From NCBI GenBank assembly GCA_007713455.1, contig VMRT01000025.1, positions 1 through 34,452 on the forward strand: a stretch of 34,452 nt of DNA, written 5' to 3'. Origin of the DNA: Pseudomonas sp. GTDB taxonomy: Bacteria; Pseudomonadota; Gammaproteobacteria; Pseudomonadales; Pseudomonadaceae. Each line of letters begins with the position of its first letter. Positions within the stretch are counted from its first letter, which is position 1. Shown here in pieces: positions 6,349 to 15,384 of the stretch. A model generated the notes under the pieces. The model saw nothing but the letters and a program-made list of their open reading frames with translations, ran no database searches and was not told where the DNA came from. The position numbers and the translations under genes are program-made.

Positions 6349-9300
6349 GCGATCTGCGTAACGAACAATGGAGTCGCTACCTCGCTCAGTGGGATATTCC
6401 AGCACTTCAACGGCTGACCCTTGAGCAGTATTGCGCGCTTCAATCCAAACAGACGCTGTCGCATTGGCTGCTCGAAGAGACAGCAGCCTTGGGGGACTTC
6501 AAGGAAGGCCCACTCAGCATGGGCATTCGTCCTCATGGCCATCGGCAGGCGAAGTCCGGTAACGCTTACAACAGCTACGACGACCAGTACGTTTGGTTAA
6601 ACATGCTTGGCTCTAGCGCAGAAGAGGCGTTTGCCAGCTTAAAAAGCGGGCTGCTCGAAGCAGCGGAAGCAGGACGCACTGGCCAGCTTGAGCGGTTAGA
6701 TGCGCTTACCCGACAACCCGGCGCCTTGATGCGTAAGGTCGCGTTTCTTTATCAAGATCGTGAAAACCCCTGTTTGCTGCCGATTTATTCCAAGGAAGTG
6801 CTTCGCGCTGCGGCGGGGGAAACGGCCTTACGAAGCACCTCGGCGCTCAACCGAGACCTGATGGCGCAGCGTGGTGAGCGGTCACTATGGGCGTTTGCAG
6901 ATGAGCTGATGCAACTCGCGGCGCAGCGTTGGTCAGGCCAGCGAATCAAGGAGCTGTTGGACGCATACGAGTACGTCAGCCCGGTTAAACCGGCCACCGC
7001 GAGGATGGCGGGCTTTCAGGCCCCTGACGGACGTCAGCTAGCCGTCGAACCTGGACCTAAAGCCGCGCTCTTTCTGGAGCCTGGGGACTGGTTGGCCGAC
7101 GCCGAACTCTTCTTGAAGGCCGAGCCTTACACCCCAGAGCGTACCCGCCACAGCGGCCTGCAGGCTAACGCGCCTCGCCTGTGGATGGGTCGCCCGGCTG
7201 TATACGTAACCGTGCCGGACGAAGAATCCTTCCACTCGTTGCTTAGCCTGTATGTGGGCGGTGATTCCGCTCAACAACCCACTCAATCCGAAACACAAAC
7301 CGGAACGCTACCGATGACCAGTGCGCCGCTTAATCAAATTCTTTTTGGCCCGCCGGGTACCGGTAAAACCTACGCCACCGTTGAGGCTGCGCTGGAGGTC
7401 CTCGATGGCACCTACTTGCAAACACATCGACAGGATCGTACAGCTTTGAAGCTTCGCTTCGACGAGCTCGTGCAGCAGGAGCGCATTCGCTTCGTCACCT
7501 TTCATCAGAGCTTTAGTTACGAGGATTTTGTTGAGGGGCTGCGGGCCGAAAGTGATGGCGATAACGGGCAGTTGCGTTATGAAGTAGTTGACGGAGTTTT
7601 CAAAAGTCTTTGCGAAGCTGCTGCCGCCAAAGTTACGCAGCAGGCGGAAGCGCCTGTAGATCTCGGGAAACGCAAAATCTGGAAGATGTCGCTAGGCAAC
7701 ACCCAGGGGAGCGACGCCGGGATTTATGAAGAGTGTGTTCAGGGCGGCTATATGCTGCTGGGTTACGGTGGCGGTATCGATTTCACCGGCTGTAAAAATC
7801 GTGGCGACGTCCAGCGACGTTTCATCGATGCTGGCGTGAATCCGGATGGCCCTTACGACTACAGCGTCACTAGCGTTACTGCGTTCGTTACCAAAATGAA
7901 GCCGGGTGACCTGGTGGTGGTGAGTGACGGCAATTTTAAGTTCCGCGCGATAGGCGAGGTCGCCGGCGAATATGCCTTCAAAATCCATCCCGAGTACGAC
8001 CCGCATTATTCGCAAATGCGGCCGGTTAAATGGCTGCGTCAATACAGCCCGTCTTTGCCCCATAGTGAGTTATTGAACGGACAGTTCAGCCAGATGACGC
8101 TCTATGAGTTGCGCAGCCCGACCCTGAACCGCGAGAAGCTGCAGGGGCTGCTGGGGTCGCAAAAGATTGAAGGTGGGGCGTTGTTTCACGTCGGACAGCG
8201 TTTTGGTCAGGGCTATGTGGTGCGTGCGATAAGCCCCGAGGTGGTTGAATTAGATAAACCTAAGGGCGGTGTTTTGCCGTTGCCGCTGAGTTTGGTTCGG
8301 CAGTTATTGGCCTATGTGCAGGGCGGCCAGCTTGATGTCGAAGATATCCGTCAGGGCCGTATCTTCCAGAAGGTGGCAGAGGCCGAGCTCGAGAAGTACA
8401 TCGTCAATGGCTATCAAAGCCTGTTTGCGGCGATGGTCGAGCAACTGTTGAAGCCGCACCATAAGACCACAACAGCCAATGCGCGCGTGCTCATCATCGA
8501 CGAGATCAACCGCGGCAATATCTCGCGCATCTTCGGAGAGCTCATTACGCTTATTGAGCCATCTAAGCGAGCCGGGGCCGACGAGGCTCTATCTGTGGTG
8601 CTGCCGTATTCCAAACAGTCGTTCAGTGTTCCGAAGAATGTCTACCTGATCGGTACGATGAACACTGCCGACCGCTCCCTGGCCGGGTTGGATATCGCGC
8701 TTCGGCGCCGTTTCACTTTTCGTGAAATGCCGCCGAAGCCTGAGCTGCTAGATGATGTACGCGTGCAAGGGCTTAGCATCGGCCAACTATTGCGCGTGGT
8801 GAACCAGCGCATTGAGGTGCTACTGGATCGCGATCACTGTCTTGGCCATGCCTACTTCATGCCGTTGAGAGATGACAGCTCGCTTGAGCGTCTTGAACGC
8901 ATCTTCCGCAATCAGATACTGCCGCTTTTGCAGGAGTACTTTTTTGAAGATTGGGAGCGCATACAGTGGGTGCTCAACGATCATCGTAAGCCGTTAGCCA
9001 ATCAGTTCGTTAACCGAAAAGCGGGTAATGTCGAGCTGTTGTTTGGTCAGGATGTTGGTCAGAGTTTGGAGCGAAATACCTGGTGCCTGAATGACGACGC
9101 ATTTGAGCGGCTGGAGTCGTATATGGGGATCGTCGATCACCAGCTTCAAAGCGTAAACGTGGGGGTAAAGCGCACAGCATCCAATGGCGAATTGGTGTTG
9201 CGCGAACTCACAACGGGCTCAATAGAGGTCTGGCGTGGAGATGTGTTGCAGCAGCCCACCAAGCCACTGCTGCGTGACCTGGCGGATGAGCTTGGCGTTG

Positions 9301-9386
9301 AAACGTATAGCGATAGTGGTAGCCCACTCAACACTCGTGCCCTAGGGCGGCGTTTGATCGATCAGCTCGGGAGCGGCAATGCGTGA
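6345..9386 (+). CDS. mcrB: McrB-type GTPase of a type IV restriction system, with inserted EVE-like domain
   Basis: McrB is the AAA+ motor and DNA-reading subunit of McrBC, which cleaves DNA carrying modified cytosine. The 1013 residues have an N-terminal region of about 310 aa that I do not place in a family. Walker A GPPGTGKT is at 335-342, Walker B LIIDEINRGN at 716-725, and the McrB signature MNTADRS at 772-778. Between Walker A and B, about residues 444-565, lies an EVE-like domain (from KIWKMSLGN through PGDLVVVSDG and FRAIGEVAGEY), a fold known to bind modified bases. EVE-like insertions in McrB homologues are known; which modification this one reads is not. The gene overlaps hsdS and mcrC by ATGA at both ends. 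Confidence 0.9.
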   Translation: MSDLRNEQWSRYLAQWDIPALQRLTLEQYCALQSKQTLSHWLLEETAALGDFKEGPLSMGIRPHGHRQAKSGNAYNSYDDQYVWLNMLGSSAEEAFASLKSGLLEAAEAGRTGQLERLDALTRQPGALMRKVAFLYQDRENPCLLPIYSKEVLRAAAGETALRSTSALNRDLMAQRGERSLWAFADELMQLAAQRWSGQRIKELLDAYEYVSPVKPATARMAGFQAPDGRQLAVEPGPKAALFLEPGDWLADAELFLKAEPYTPERTRHSGLQANAPRLWMGRPAVYVTVPDEESFHSLLSLYVGGDSAQQPTQSETQTGTLPMTSAPLNQILFGPPGTGKTYATVEAALEVLDGTYLQTHRQDRTALKLRFDELVQQERIRFVTFHQSFSYEDFVEGLRAESDGDNGQLRYEVVDGVFKSLCEAAAAKVTQQAEAPVDLGKRKIWKMSLGNTQGSDAGIYEECVQGGYMLLGYGGGIDFTGCKNRGDVQRRFIDAGVNPDGPYDYSVTSVTAFVTKMKPGDLVVVSDGNFKFRAIGEVAGEYAFKIHPEYDPHYSQMRPVKWLRQYSPSLPHSELLNGQFSQMTLYELRSPTLNREKLQGLLGSQKIEGGALFHVGQRFGQGYVVRAISPEVVELDKPKGGVLPLPLSLVRQLLAYVQGGQLDVEDIRQGRIFQKVAEAELEKYIVNGYQSLFAAMVEQLLKPHHKTTTANARVLIIDEINRGNISRIFGELITLIEPSKRAGADEALSVVLPYSKQSFSVPKNVYLIGTMNTADRSLAGLDIALRRRFTFREMPPKPELLDDVRVQGLSIGQLLRVVNQRIEVLLDRDHCLGHAYFMPLRDDSSLERLERIFRNQILPLLQEYFFEDWERIQWVLNDHRKPLANQFVNRKAGNVELLFGQDVGQSLERNTWCLNDDAFERLESYMGIVDHQLQSVNVGVKRTASNGELVLRELTTGSIEVWRGDVLQQPTKPLLRDLADELGVETYSDSGSPLNTRALGRRLIDQLGSGNA

Positions 9387-10702
9387 AAACGCTCGTCACC
9401 ATCCGCGAGTACGCTCAGCTGACTACCAAGGCGGTCGAGCCGTCGCTGGATATGGCGCAGGTCTCAGCCAGTGCTTTTGATTGGCTCTGCGAACTAAGCG
9501 CCGGCTTCAATCGAAGCGGCGCCACGCTGCTGCAGGTGGAAGGGCGCCAGTCGTTGAAATGGGACAGTTACGTTGGCGTGCTAGAGACCCCTTGCGGCAC
9601 GCGCCTGGAAATCCTGCCCAAGCACTTTGAGGAAGGCGATTGCGTCAAGCAGAGCCGTGCTTTGCTGCGCAAGATGATTCAGGCCGCGCTGTCGTTGAAG
9701 CCCAGGCAGGTCTCGGTGACGGGGCTGGAGCAGTTTGATGCGCCGCTGACCGAGTGGGTGATGGAACAGTTTCTGGGCGAGCTGGATCTGCTGGTCAAAC
9801 GCGGCGTGCGTTTCGACTACCAGCGCATTGAGGAAGAGCAGCGCTTTCTGCGTGGGCAGCTCAATGTGGTCGCACAGATGCGCCAACCTCCCGGACGGCA
9901 GCATCACTTCCAAATTCGCCATGACGTGTTTCTGCCCAATCGGGCGGAGAACCGTCTGCTCAAGCTGGCGCTGGAGCATGTAGCGAAAACGACCCAAGAC
10001 GCGGCCAACTGGCGCTTGGCCAATGAGCTGCGCTCGATGCTGGCCGAGGTGCCGTCTAGCAAGCAGGTTAGCCGGGATCTGCGTGCATGGAGCCGCGATC
10101 GGCTGATGGCGCATTATCAGGCGATCAAGCCATGGTGCGAGCTGATTCTCAATCAGCAGATGCCGATAGCTGTGAGTGGTGAGTGGCGCGGCATGAGCTT
10201 GCTGTTTCCAATGGAGAAGCTGTTCGAGTGCTATGTGGAGGGCTGGCTGCGGCAACGCTTGCTGCACGGTGCGAAACTGACCTCACAAGCCAGCCGACAC
10301 CATCTGTGCAGGCACGACAGCGGAAACATGTTCTGCCTGAAACCGGACTTGCTGATCGACACGCCGGAGCAGCGTTGGATTCTTGATACCAAGTGGAAGC
10401 GCATCGATGCCGGTAAACCTGAGAAGAACTACGACCTGAGTCAGAGCGATTTCTATCAGCTGTTTGCCTATGGGCATAAATACCGAAGAGGCGACGAGGT
10501 GCCGAGGCTAGTACTGATTTATCCGTATTGGTCTGGGCTCCAGAACGCGCTGCCGGTGTTTGATTACGGCAAGGACATGCAGTTATGGGTGTTTCCCTTC
10601 GACCTAGACAGCGATCATTTACTGGACGCTGAGTCTGCTGGGATCCCCTTGCGGCAGGAGCGTAGGCTCGTTGCGGAGCGCAGTGAGCTGATGGTTGTTT
10701 GA
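9383..10702 (+). CDS. mcrC: McrC nuclease subunit of the type IV restriction system
   Basis: McrC binds McrB hexamers, stimulates their GTPase activity and supplies the nuclease. The 439 residues match the family in length. An N-terminal beta-rich arm leads to the conserved block FLRGQLNVVAQMRQPP and the NRAENRLLKLAL helix near 190-200. The C-terminal PD-(D/E)xK nuclease has KPD at 320-322 and ILDTKWK with D335 and K337, followed by a QLFAYGHKY helix. The catalytic residues are present, so the enzyme should be active. It overlaps mcrB by ATGA and ends 60 bp before zorA. That is the longest gap after hsdS in the operon, and it contains no clear terminator. Confidence 0.92.
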   Translation: MKTLVTIREYAQLTTKAVEPSLDMAQVSASAFDWLCELSAGFNRSGATLLQVEGRQSLKWDSYVGVLETPCGTRLEILPKHFEEGDCVKQSRALLRKMIQAALSLKPRQVSVTGLEQFDAPLTEWVMEQFLGELDLLVKRGVRFDYQRIEEEQRFLRGQLNVVAQMRQPPGRQHHFQIRHDVFLPNRAENRLLKLALEHVAKTTQDAANWRLANELRSMLAEVPSSKQVSRDLRAWSRDRLMAHYQAIKPWCELILNQQMPIAVSGEWRGMSLLFPMEKLFECYVEGWLRQRLLHGAKLTSQASRHHLCRHDSGNMFCLKPDLLIDTPEQRWILDTKWKRIDAGKPEKNYDLSQSDFYQLFAYGHKYRRGDEVPRLVLIYPYWSGLQNALPVFDYGKDMQLWVFPFDLDSDHLLDAESAGIPLRQERRLVAERSELMVV

Positions 10703-10762
10703 ATCACCTGAACTAAGAAGAAGGCCCGCAGAGGCCGCTGAAAAACAAGCAAGGCTAGGGCT

Positions 10763-12958
10763 ATGGACTATTCGAAGTGGTTGGACCTTTGGGATAAGGC
10801 AACACCTGAGCAACTGATTGCTCCTGTGTTTGTGTTTAGCCTTGTGACGGTGCTGTGCCTTTGGTACTTGCTGCGTTACTTCTTGCGCTCGTTTGCGTTG
10901 AGCCGGCGCTTGAAGAAGCTCGCACGGCAAGTGCGTGAGCTCAAGGAGTTGCAGCCGGGCAAACGCCGTAGCGAGCTGGAGCAGCTGTTCCAGGAGCATA
11001 CGCTGGGGCATGCCTGGCAGGAGTATGCCGAGACGCTGCATGACCAGTTCGAGGTGCGCGAGGGTGAGCAGCGCATGCTGTGCTCCCGAGCCACGGCGGG
11101 CGCGGGACATTTCTTCACCGCTCAAACGGTGGTGGAGACGCCCCTGGGGACCGAGTTCTACAAGCACTTGCCGGGCATCCTGACGGGGATCGGCATTGTC
11201 GGCACCTTCTTCGGCTTGATGTTGGGCCTGCAGCACTTCGACCCCAGCACTCCCGAGCAGGTCAGCTCCAGCGTCGATCAGTTGCTCAAGGACGTGCTAT
11301 TTGCCTTCCTCGGCTCCTTCTTCTCGATCTTCGCTTCTATTGGCGTGACGCTGACCGAAAAGTGGCGCCTAGGCCGCTGCTACAAGCATCTGGAATCCCT
11401 GACTGAGAGTATCGACGGGCTGTTCGACAGCGGCGTGGGCGAGGAGTACCTGGCGGAGCTGGTGAAGTCGAGCAACGAGAGTTCGATCCAGACCCGTCAG
11501 CTCAAGGACAGCCTGGTTACCGATCTGCGTGAGATGCTGCAGAACCTGGTAGATACCCAGGTGCGTGAGAACCTCAAGTTGGCCGATTCTCTTTCGGCAA
11601 GTTACCGCGACTCTGGTCAGGTGTTGGCCGAGCAGATTGGCGGCGCCATCGAGAACAGCCTCAAGTCTCCCCTGGAGGCCATCGCCGGAGCTGTGAATAC
11701 CGCCAGCGGCGACCAGAGCAACCAGGTGCAGAGCCTGCTCACGGACGTGCTCACAGCCTTTATGGCCAAGCTGGAAAGTACTTTTGGTCAGCAGTTCAAT
11801 GGCTTGCACGAAATGTTGGGGCAGTCGGTAGCGGCCATGCAATCCATGCAGCAGGGCTTCAATGAACTGGTCGGCGACATGCGCTCGGCGAGCGAGGCTT
11901 CATCGCAGAACAGCGCCAAGATGATCGCGCAGCTGCTGGCCGATATGCAGGCTGGGCAAAACAGCATGCAGGCTGGTATGAACGAGATGGTGGCCAATCT
12001 GCAGACGTCCATCGCGCGTATCGGCAGCGAAGGTGAGGGGGCTGGTGAGCGTATGGCCAAGCAGTTGGAGAAGCTGTTTGCCGATAGCGAGGCACGCCAG
12101 CAAGCCATGGCGGAGAATCTGCAGGCTTTTGTCGAATCCATGCAGCAGAGCATGGGCCAGGGCCAGCAGGAGGCCATGGCCAAGATCGCCGGCTCGGTGG
12201 ATGTGCTGGGTGAGCAATTGGGCGGCCTCTTCAGGCAGCTTGAGCAAAACCGTACGCAGATGGAACAGGCCAGCAAGACCGCCCAGGCCGAACTGCACCG
12301 TGGTACGCGCGAGATGGTCGGTGGGCTGGAGGAGCAGGTGAAAACCCTGCTGGATGCCGTCGCCGATCAGCAAGGCGCGATGCAGGACAGCCTCAAACTA
12401 CTCGGTGCGCAAACCGAGCAACACCTGCAGAGCATGCAACAAGGCGCTGAGAAGATGCGCCTGGCAGCCGAGCGCTTCGACAGCGCCGGCCAGAGCGTGA
12501 GTAAAGCCGGTGAGGCGACTGCGGGCGTACTGGGTGCGCTGCAGGGCACGAGCGGCGAGCTGGTTGGCGCTTCCCGCGAACTGACCAGTGTGGTGGCCGA
12601 CTATCGCAATAACCGCGAAGCGCTAAATCAGACGCTTGCGGTCATCCAGGGGGTGGTCGCCACTACTCAGGGGGAGTCCGCTGGGCGCAGCCAATACCTG
12701 CAGGATCTGAAGCTGCAAGGCGAGCGGCTGCAGACGCTCAATCGTGAAGTGAACGACTACCTAGAGCAGATCAGTGCCGTGCTGGGCAAGGGCTTCAACG
12801 AGTTTAGTGAGGGGGTAGATCGTAGCCTGCGGCTGACGCTGGGTAGCCTGGATGCCGAGCTGCATAAGGCGATGACCAGCCTGGCCGGTGGTGTCGAAGG
12901 GGTCAAGGAAAGCCTGGAAGACTTCAGTGACATCATGGAGCGCGTTCAGCGCCGCTAA
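10763..12958 (+). CDS. zorA: Zorya motor subunit ZorA (MotA/ExbB-like)
   Basis: ZorA forms the inner-membrane stator of the Zorya antiphage machine with ZorB. The 731 residues start with a membrane segment at about 18-37. The MotA/TolQ/ExbB core follows, with two more membrane segments around 138-156 (GILTGIGIVGTFFGLMLGL) and 174-198 (VLFAFLGSFFSIFASIGVTL). From about 210 to the end the protein is a long, Gln-rich coiled coil with no membrane segments, which is the cytoplasmic tail typical of ZorA and thought to pass the signal from the envelope to the effectors. zorB follows 11 bp later with a GGGGGTAGAG ribosome binding region. Confidence 0.93.
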   Translation: MDYSKWLDLWDKATPEQLIAPVFVFSLVTVLCLWYLLRYFLRSFALSRRLKKLARQVRELKELQPGKRRSELEQLFQEHTLGHAWQEYAETLHDQFEVREGEQRMLCSRATAGAGHFFTAQTVVETPLGTEFYKHLPGILTGIGIVGTFFGLMLGLQHFDPSTPEQVSSSVDQLLKDVLFAFLGSFFSIFASIGVTLTEKWRLGRCYKHLESLTESIDGLFDSGVGEEYLAELVKSSNESSIQTRQLKDSLVTDLREMLQNLVDTQVRENLKLADSLSASYRDSGQVLAEQIGGAIENSLKSPLEAIAGAVNTASGDQSNQVQSLLTDVLTAFMAKLESTFGQQFNGLHEMLGQSVAAMQSMQQGFNELVGDMRSASEASSQNSAKMIAQLLADMQAGQNSMQAGMNEMVANLQTSIARIGSEGEGAGERMAKQLEKLFADSEARQQAMAENLQAFVESMQQSMGQGQQEAMAKIAGSVDVLGEQLGGLFRQLEQNRTQMEQASKTAQAELHRGTREMVGGLEEQVKTLLDAVADQQGAMQDSLKLLGAQTEQHLQSMQQGAEKMRLAAERFDSAGQSVSKAGEATAGVLGALQGTSGELVGASRELTSVVADYRNNREALNQTLAVIQGVVATTQGESAGRSQYLQDLKLQGERLQTLNREVNDYLEQISAVLGKGFNEFSEGVDRSLRLTLGSLDAELHKAMTSLAGGVEGVKESLEDFSDIMERVQRR

Positions 12959-12969
12959 GGGGGTAGAGC

Positions 12970-13707
12970 ATGTTCGGCAAATCAGCCGCTCCCGCTCGGG
13001 CGCGTGACGAGGGCGAGAAGCCTTTCTGGATTTCATTCGCCGACCTTATGACGGCGATGATGATCTTGTTTCTGGTGGTGATGGTGGCCTCGCTGAGCTC
13101 GGTGACGCAGCGTATTCAGCAGGCTGAGCAAGGTGAGAAACAGCGCGGTAAGGACATTGCTAAGCTTTGCCAGGATCTCAAACTGAGGGCGGGAGGGCTT
13201 AACTCCACCATCGTGGTGGACTGCCGGGATAACCGCATTAGCTTCGGTGAGGCTGGGCGCTTTGGCCACAATCAATACTTTCTCAACAGCCAGGGGCAGC
13301 AGGCCCTGCAGGATGTTGTGCCGTTGATCTTGGATGCCGCTGACAGCGAAGAGGGACGCAAGTGGCTCAAGCAGGTGGTGATTGAGGGCTTCACCGATAC
13401 GGACGGCTCTTACCTGTACAACCTGCACCTCTCGCTGCAGCGCTCGGAGTGGGTGATGTGCAGTCTGCTCGATAGCCGCAGCCCGGTGCAGAAAGGGCTT
13501 TCAGCTGAGCGTCAGCAGCAGATTCGCTCCATGTTCCTGGCTGGTGGTGTGTCGTTCAACAATGCCAAGGAGAGCAAAGAGGAGAGTCGGCGGGTGGAGC
13601 TGCGCATGCAGTTCTTCGGGCTTAAGGACCAGGAGCATGAAGGTCAGGAACCGGCGCTTGAGTTTGCTTATGCGGCAAACGAAAAGTGCCAGTTGGAGAT
13701 GCGCTAG
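12970..13707 (+). CDS. zorB: Zorya motor subunit ZorB (MotB/OmpA-like)
   Basis: ZorB pairs with ZorA and anchors the motor to peptidoglycan. The 245-aa protein has a short cytoplasmic N terminus, then WISFADLMTAMM running into a single membrane helix (about 22-46). D25 is the conserved aspartate that carries the ion in MotB-like stators. The C-terminal OmpA-like domain shows VIEGFTDTDGSY, LSLQRSEWV and ESRRVELRM, the usual peptidoglycan-binding pattern. Its TAG stop touches the zorC ATG with no spacing, so translation is probably coupled. Confidence 0.93.
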   Translation: MFGKSAAPARARDEGEKPFWISFADLMTAMMILFLVVMVASLSSVTQRIQQAEQGEKQRGKDIAKLCQDLKLRAGGLNSTIVVDCRDNRISFGEAGRFGHNQYFLNSQGQQALQDVVPLILDAADSEEGRKWLKQVVIEGFTDTDGSYLYNLHLSLQRSEWVMCSLLDSRSPVQKGLSAERQQQIRSMFLAGGVSFNNAKESKEESRRVELRMQFFGLKDQEHEGQEPALEFAYAANEKCQLEMR

Positions 13708-15384
13708 ATGAGCCGGGCTCTGTCGTCTCTGTCGGCGGCCATCACTTCTGGCTTGCAGCGCCAGAATGAGCGCAGCGGCGATGCCGGGTTTAGTAGCATG
13801 GTGGCGCTGAAACGCGTCAACACTGAGCTTTCTCGGCGTTTTGACCAGGTCGAAAAAGCCTTGGCACCGCCCCGCGAGAAACGCTTGCTGGCTCTTGGCA
13901 AGTTCAAGCGTGAGCAGGCGCTGACTTCATCGGAGTGGCGCCTGGTTTTTGCCGGGCTGGCTGATGACGATGAAGTCAGTGTTCCGGTGCTGGAGGACGA
14001 TCACCTGTTCGACCGTGTTCATCGGGAGGTGGCTGGCCGTATCGAGCAACGGACACTTAGCCGCCGCGACTGGCTGGCGCTGTGTTTCAGCTACTTTGCC
14101 TACGATGAGCACAAACCTGACGACAACGCGAACTGGCGGGTGCTGCGTGACGATATCGATCGCGGCTTCGATGCTGTCAGGCAGCGTATCGGTCGTGAAA
14201 AAGAGTGGATGCGCATTGTTGCCGAGCATCGCGAACTGTTCGGCGCTCAGGCTGGAACCCGTCTGGCAGAGGAGATATTCGAGGGCAGGGCGCGTGATCT
14301 TTCCTCACTACAGGCCATTGCCCAGGTGCCGGATGGTAGTTGGTTGTGGCAGCGGATTTTTGCGGTTCTGCTTTCGCGCATTTTCCTGCTGGATGACGAA
14401 ACCTTCCTGAAGCGCCTACCGGAGTTGGTAGCTCTGGGGCAGCTGAATACGCGCTATCTCAATCAGGTGCTAAGTGCCTGCCTGACTCGTTATCACCGTT
14501 CGCGGTATCGCGAGCAGTCGTCCTCGCTACTCAAGCAGGCTGCGTTGGAGCACTGGGGCAGCCCACAGATGCGTTCCAAGCAGAACGCATGGTTGCAGTA
14601 TGTGGAGCAACCTGTTTGCGCGATGGTGGTTGCCTGGTTTGCCAAGGAGGATCTGGAGCACTTCTTCACCTTGCTCAAGGGCGAAGCGGAGGTCGACCAG
14701 TCGCGCCTGTTTTACTGGTTACGCTTTGCCAATCAGATGAGCTACACGCGGATTGTGATGGGAGGTGATGCGTGGCATGACCGGGGTAGTGATTTCGTGG
14801 CTTTTCGTGAGAAGAACAAAGGCCGCTTAAGTCAGCTCGCGGGAGGGCCTAGTCACAACAATGCCGTGGTGATGCAGATCGGCAATTACTTCTTTGTGGA
14901 GTTTTCTGGTACCGGCAATGCTTGCTACGTCTATCGTGCCGATGCCGCACCATTTAATCCTGATAAACCGGTGCTGGGGCTGGCAACTGAGCTGAAGCAG
15001 CAAGGACGGGCGCTGAAGCGTATGTCCCACTCTCCAGCCCCGCGGCGACCCAACGTAGTCGAAGGGTGGCTGGAGAAGTTTGATGATGAGCTCCGGACGC
15101 TGGGAATCGTCGCACAGCGTCCAGCGTCATTTACGCAACCCCGCCTTTCCGGTGACAAACCCGCTGTTCATACGGCTGCGTCTGCACCTGGCACGGGTGA
15201 TTCGCTGGACGTGCAGGTTAGGTCGATGTTGGGCAGTGTGCCCTATAAGACCTTCGACCACCGATCGAAAAGTGGGGTCTACCAGGTTTTGCTTGCCAGG
15301 GATGATGCGGCTGCCAAAACAGCGCTGCTGCGCCTCGGCTTCAAGGCTGTGAAAAACAATGCACTCATGTTCTGGAGGCTTTGA
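13708..15384 (+). CDS. zorC: Zorya type I protein ZorC (EH-signature domain)
   Basis: ZorC is the cytoplasmic partner that marks type I Zorya; family work links it to DNA binding and recruitment of ZorD. The 558-aa protein is soluble and mostly helical. Its central and C-terminal half carries the EH-signature-like segment SHNNAVVMQIGNYFFVEF followed by GNACYVYRAD (about residues 385-415). Position, size and the zorABCD order support the call more than any single motif. zorD starts inside its stop codon (ATGA). The first half is not recognised beyond being helical. Confidence 0.88.
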   Translation: MSRALSSLSAAITSGLQRQNERSGDAGFSSMVALKRVNTELSRRFDQVEKALAPPREKRLLALGKFKREQALTSSEWRLVFAGLADDDEVSVPVLEDDHLFDRVHREVAGRIEQRTLSRRDWLALCFSYFAYDEHKPDDNANWRVLRDDIDRGFDAVRQRIGREKEWMRIVAEHRELFGAQAGTRLAEEIFEGRARDLSSLQAIAQVPDGSWLWQRIFAVLLSRIFLLDDETFLKRLPELVALGQLNTRYLNQVLSACLTRYHRSRYREQSSSLLKQAALEHWGSPQMRSKQNAWLQYVEQPVCAMVVAWFAKEDLEHFFTLLKGEAEVDQSRLFYWLRFANQMSYTRIVMGGDAWHDRGSDFVAFREKNKGRLSQLAGGPSHNNAVVMQIGNYFFVEFSGTGNACYVYRADAAPFNPDKPVLGLATELKQQGRALKRMSHSPAPRRPNVVEGWLEKFDDELRTLGIVAQRPASFTQPRLSGDKPAVHTAASAPGTGDSLDVQVRSMLGSVPYKTFDHRSKSGVYQVLLARDDAAAKTALLRLGFKAVKNNALMFWRL

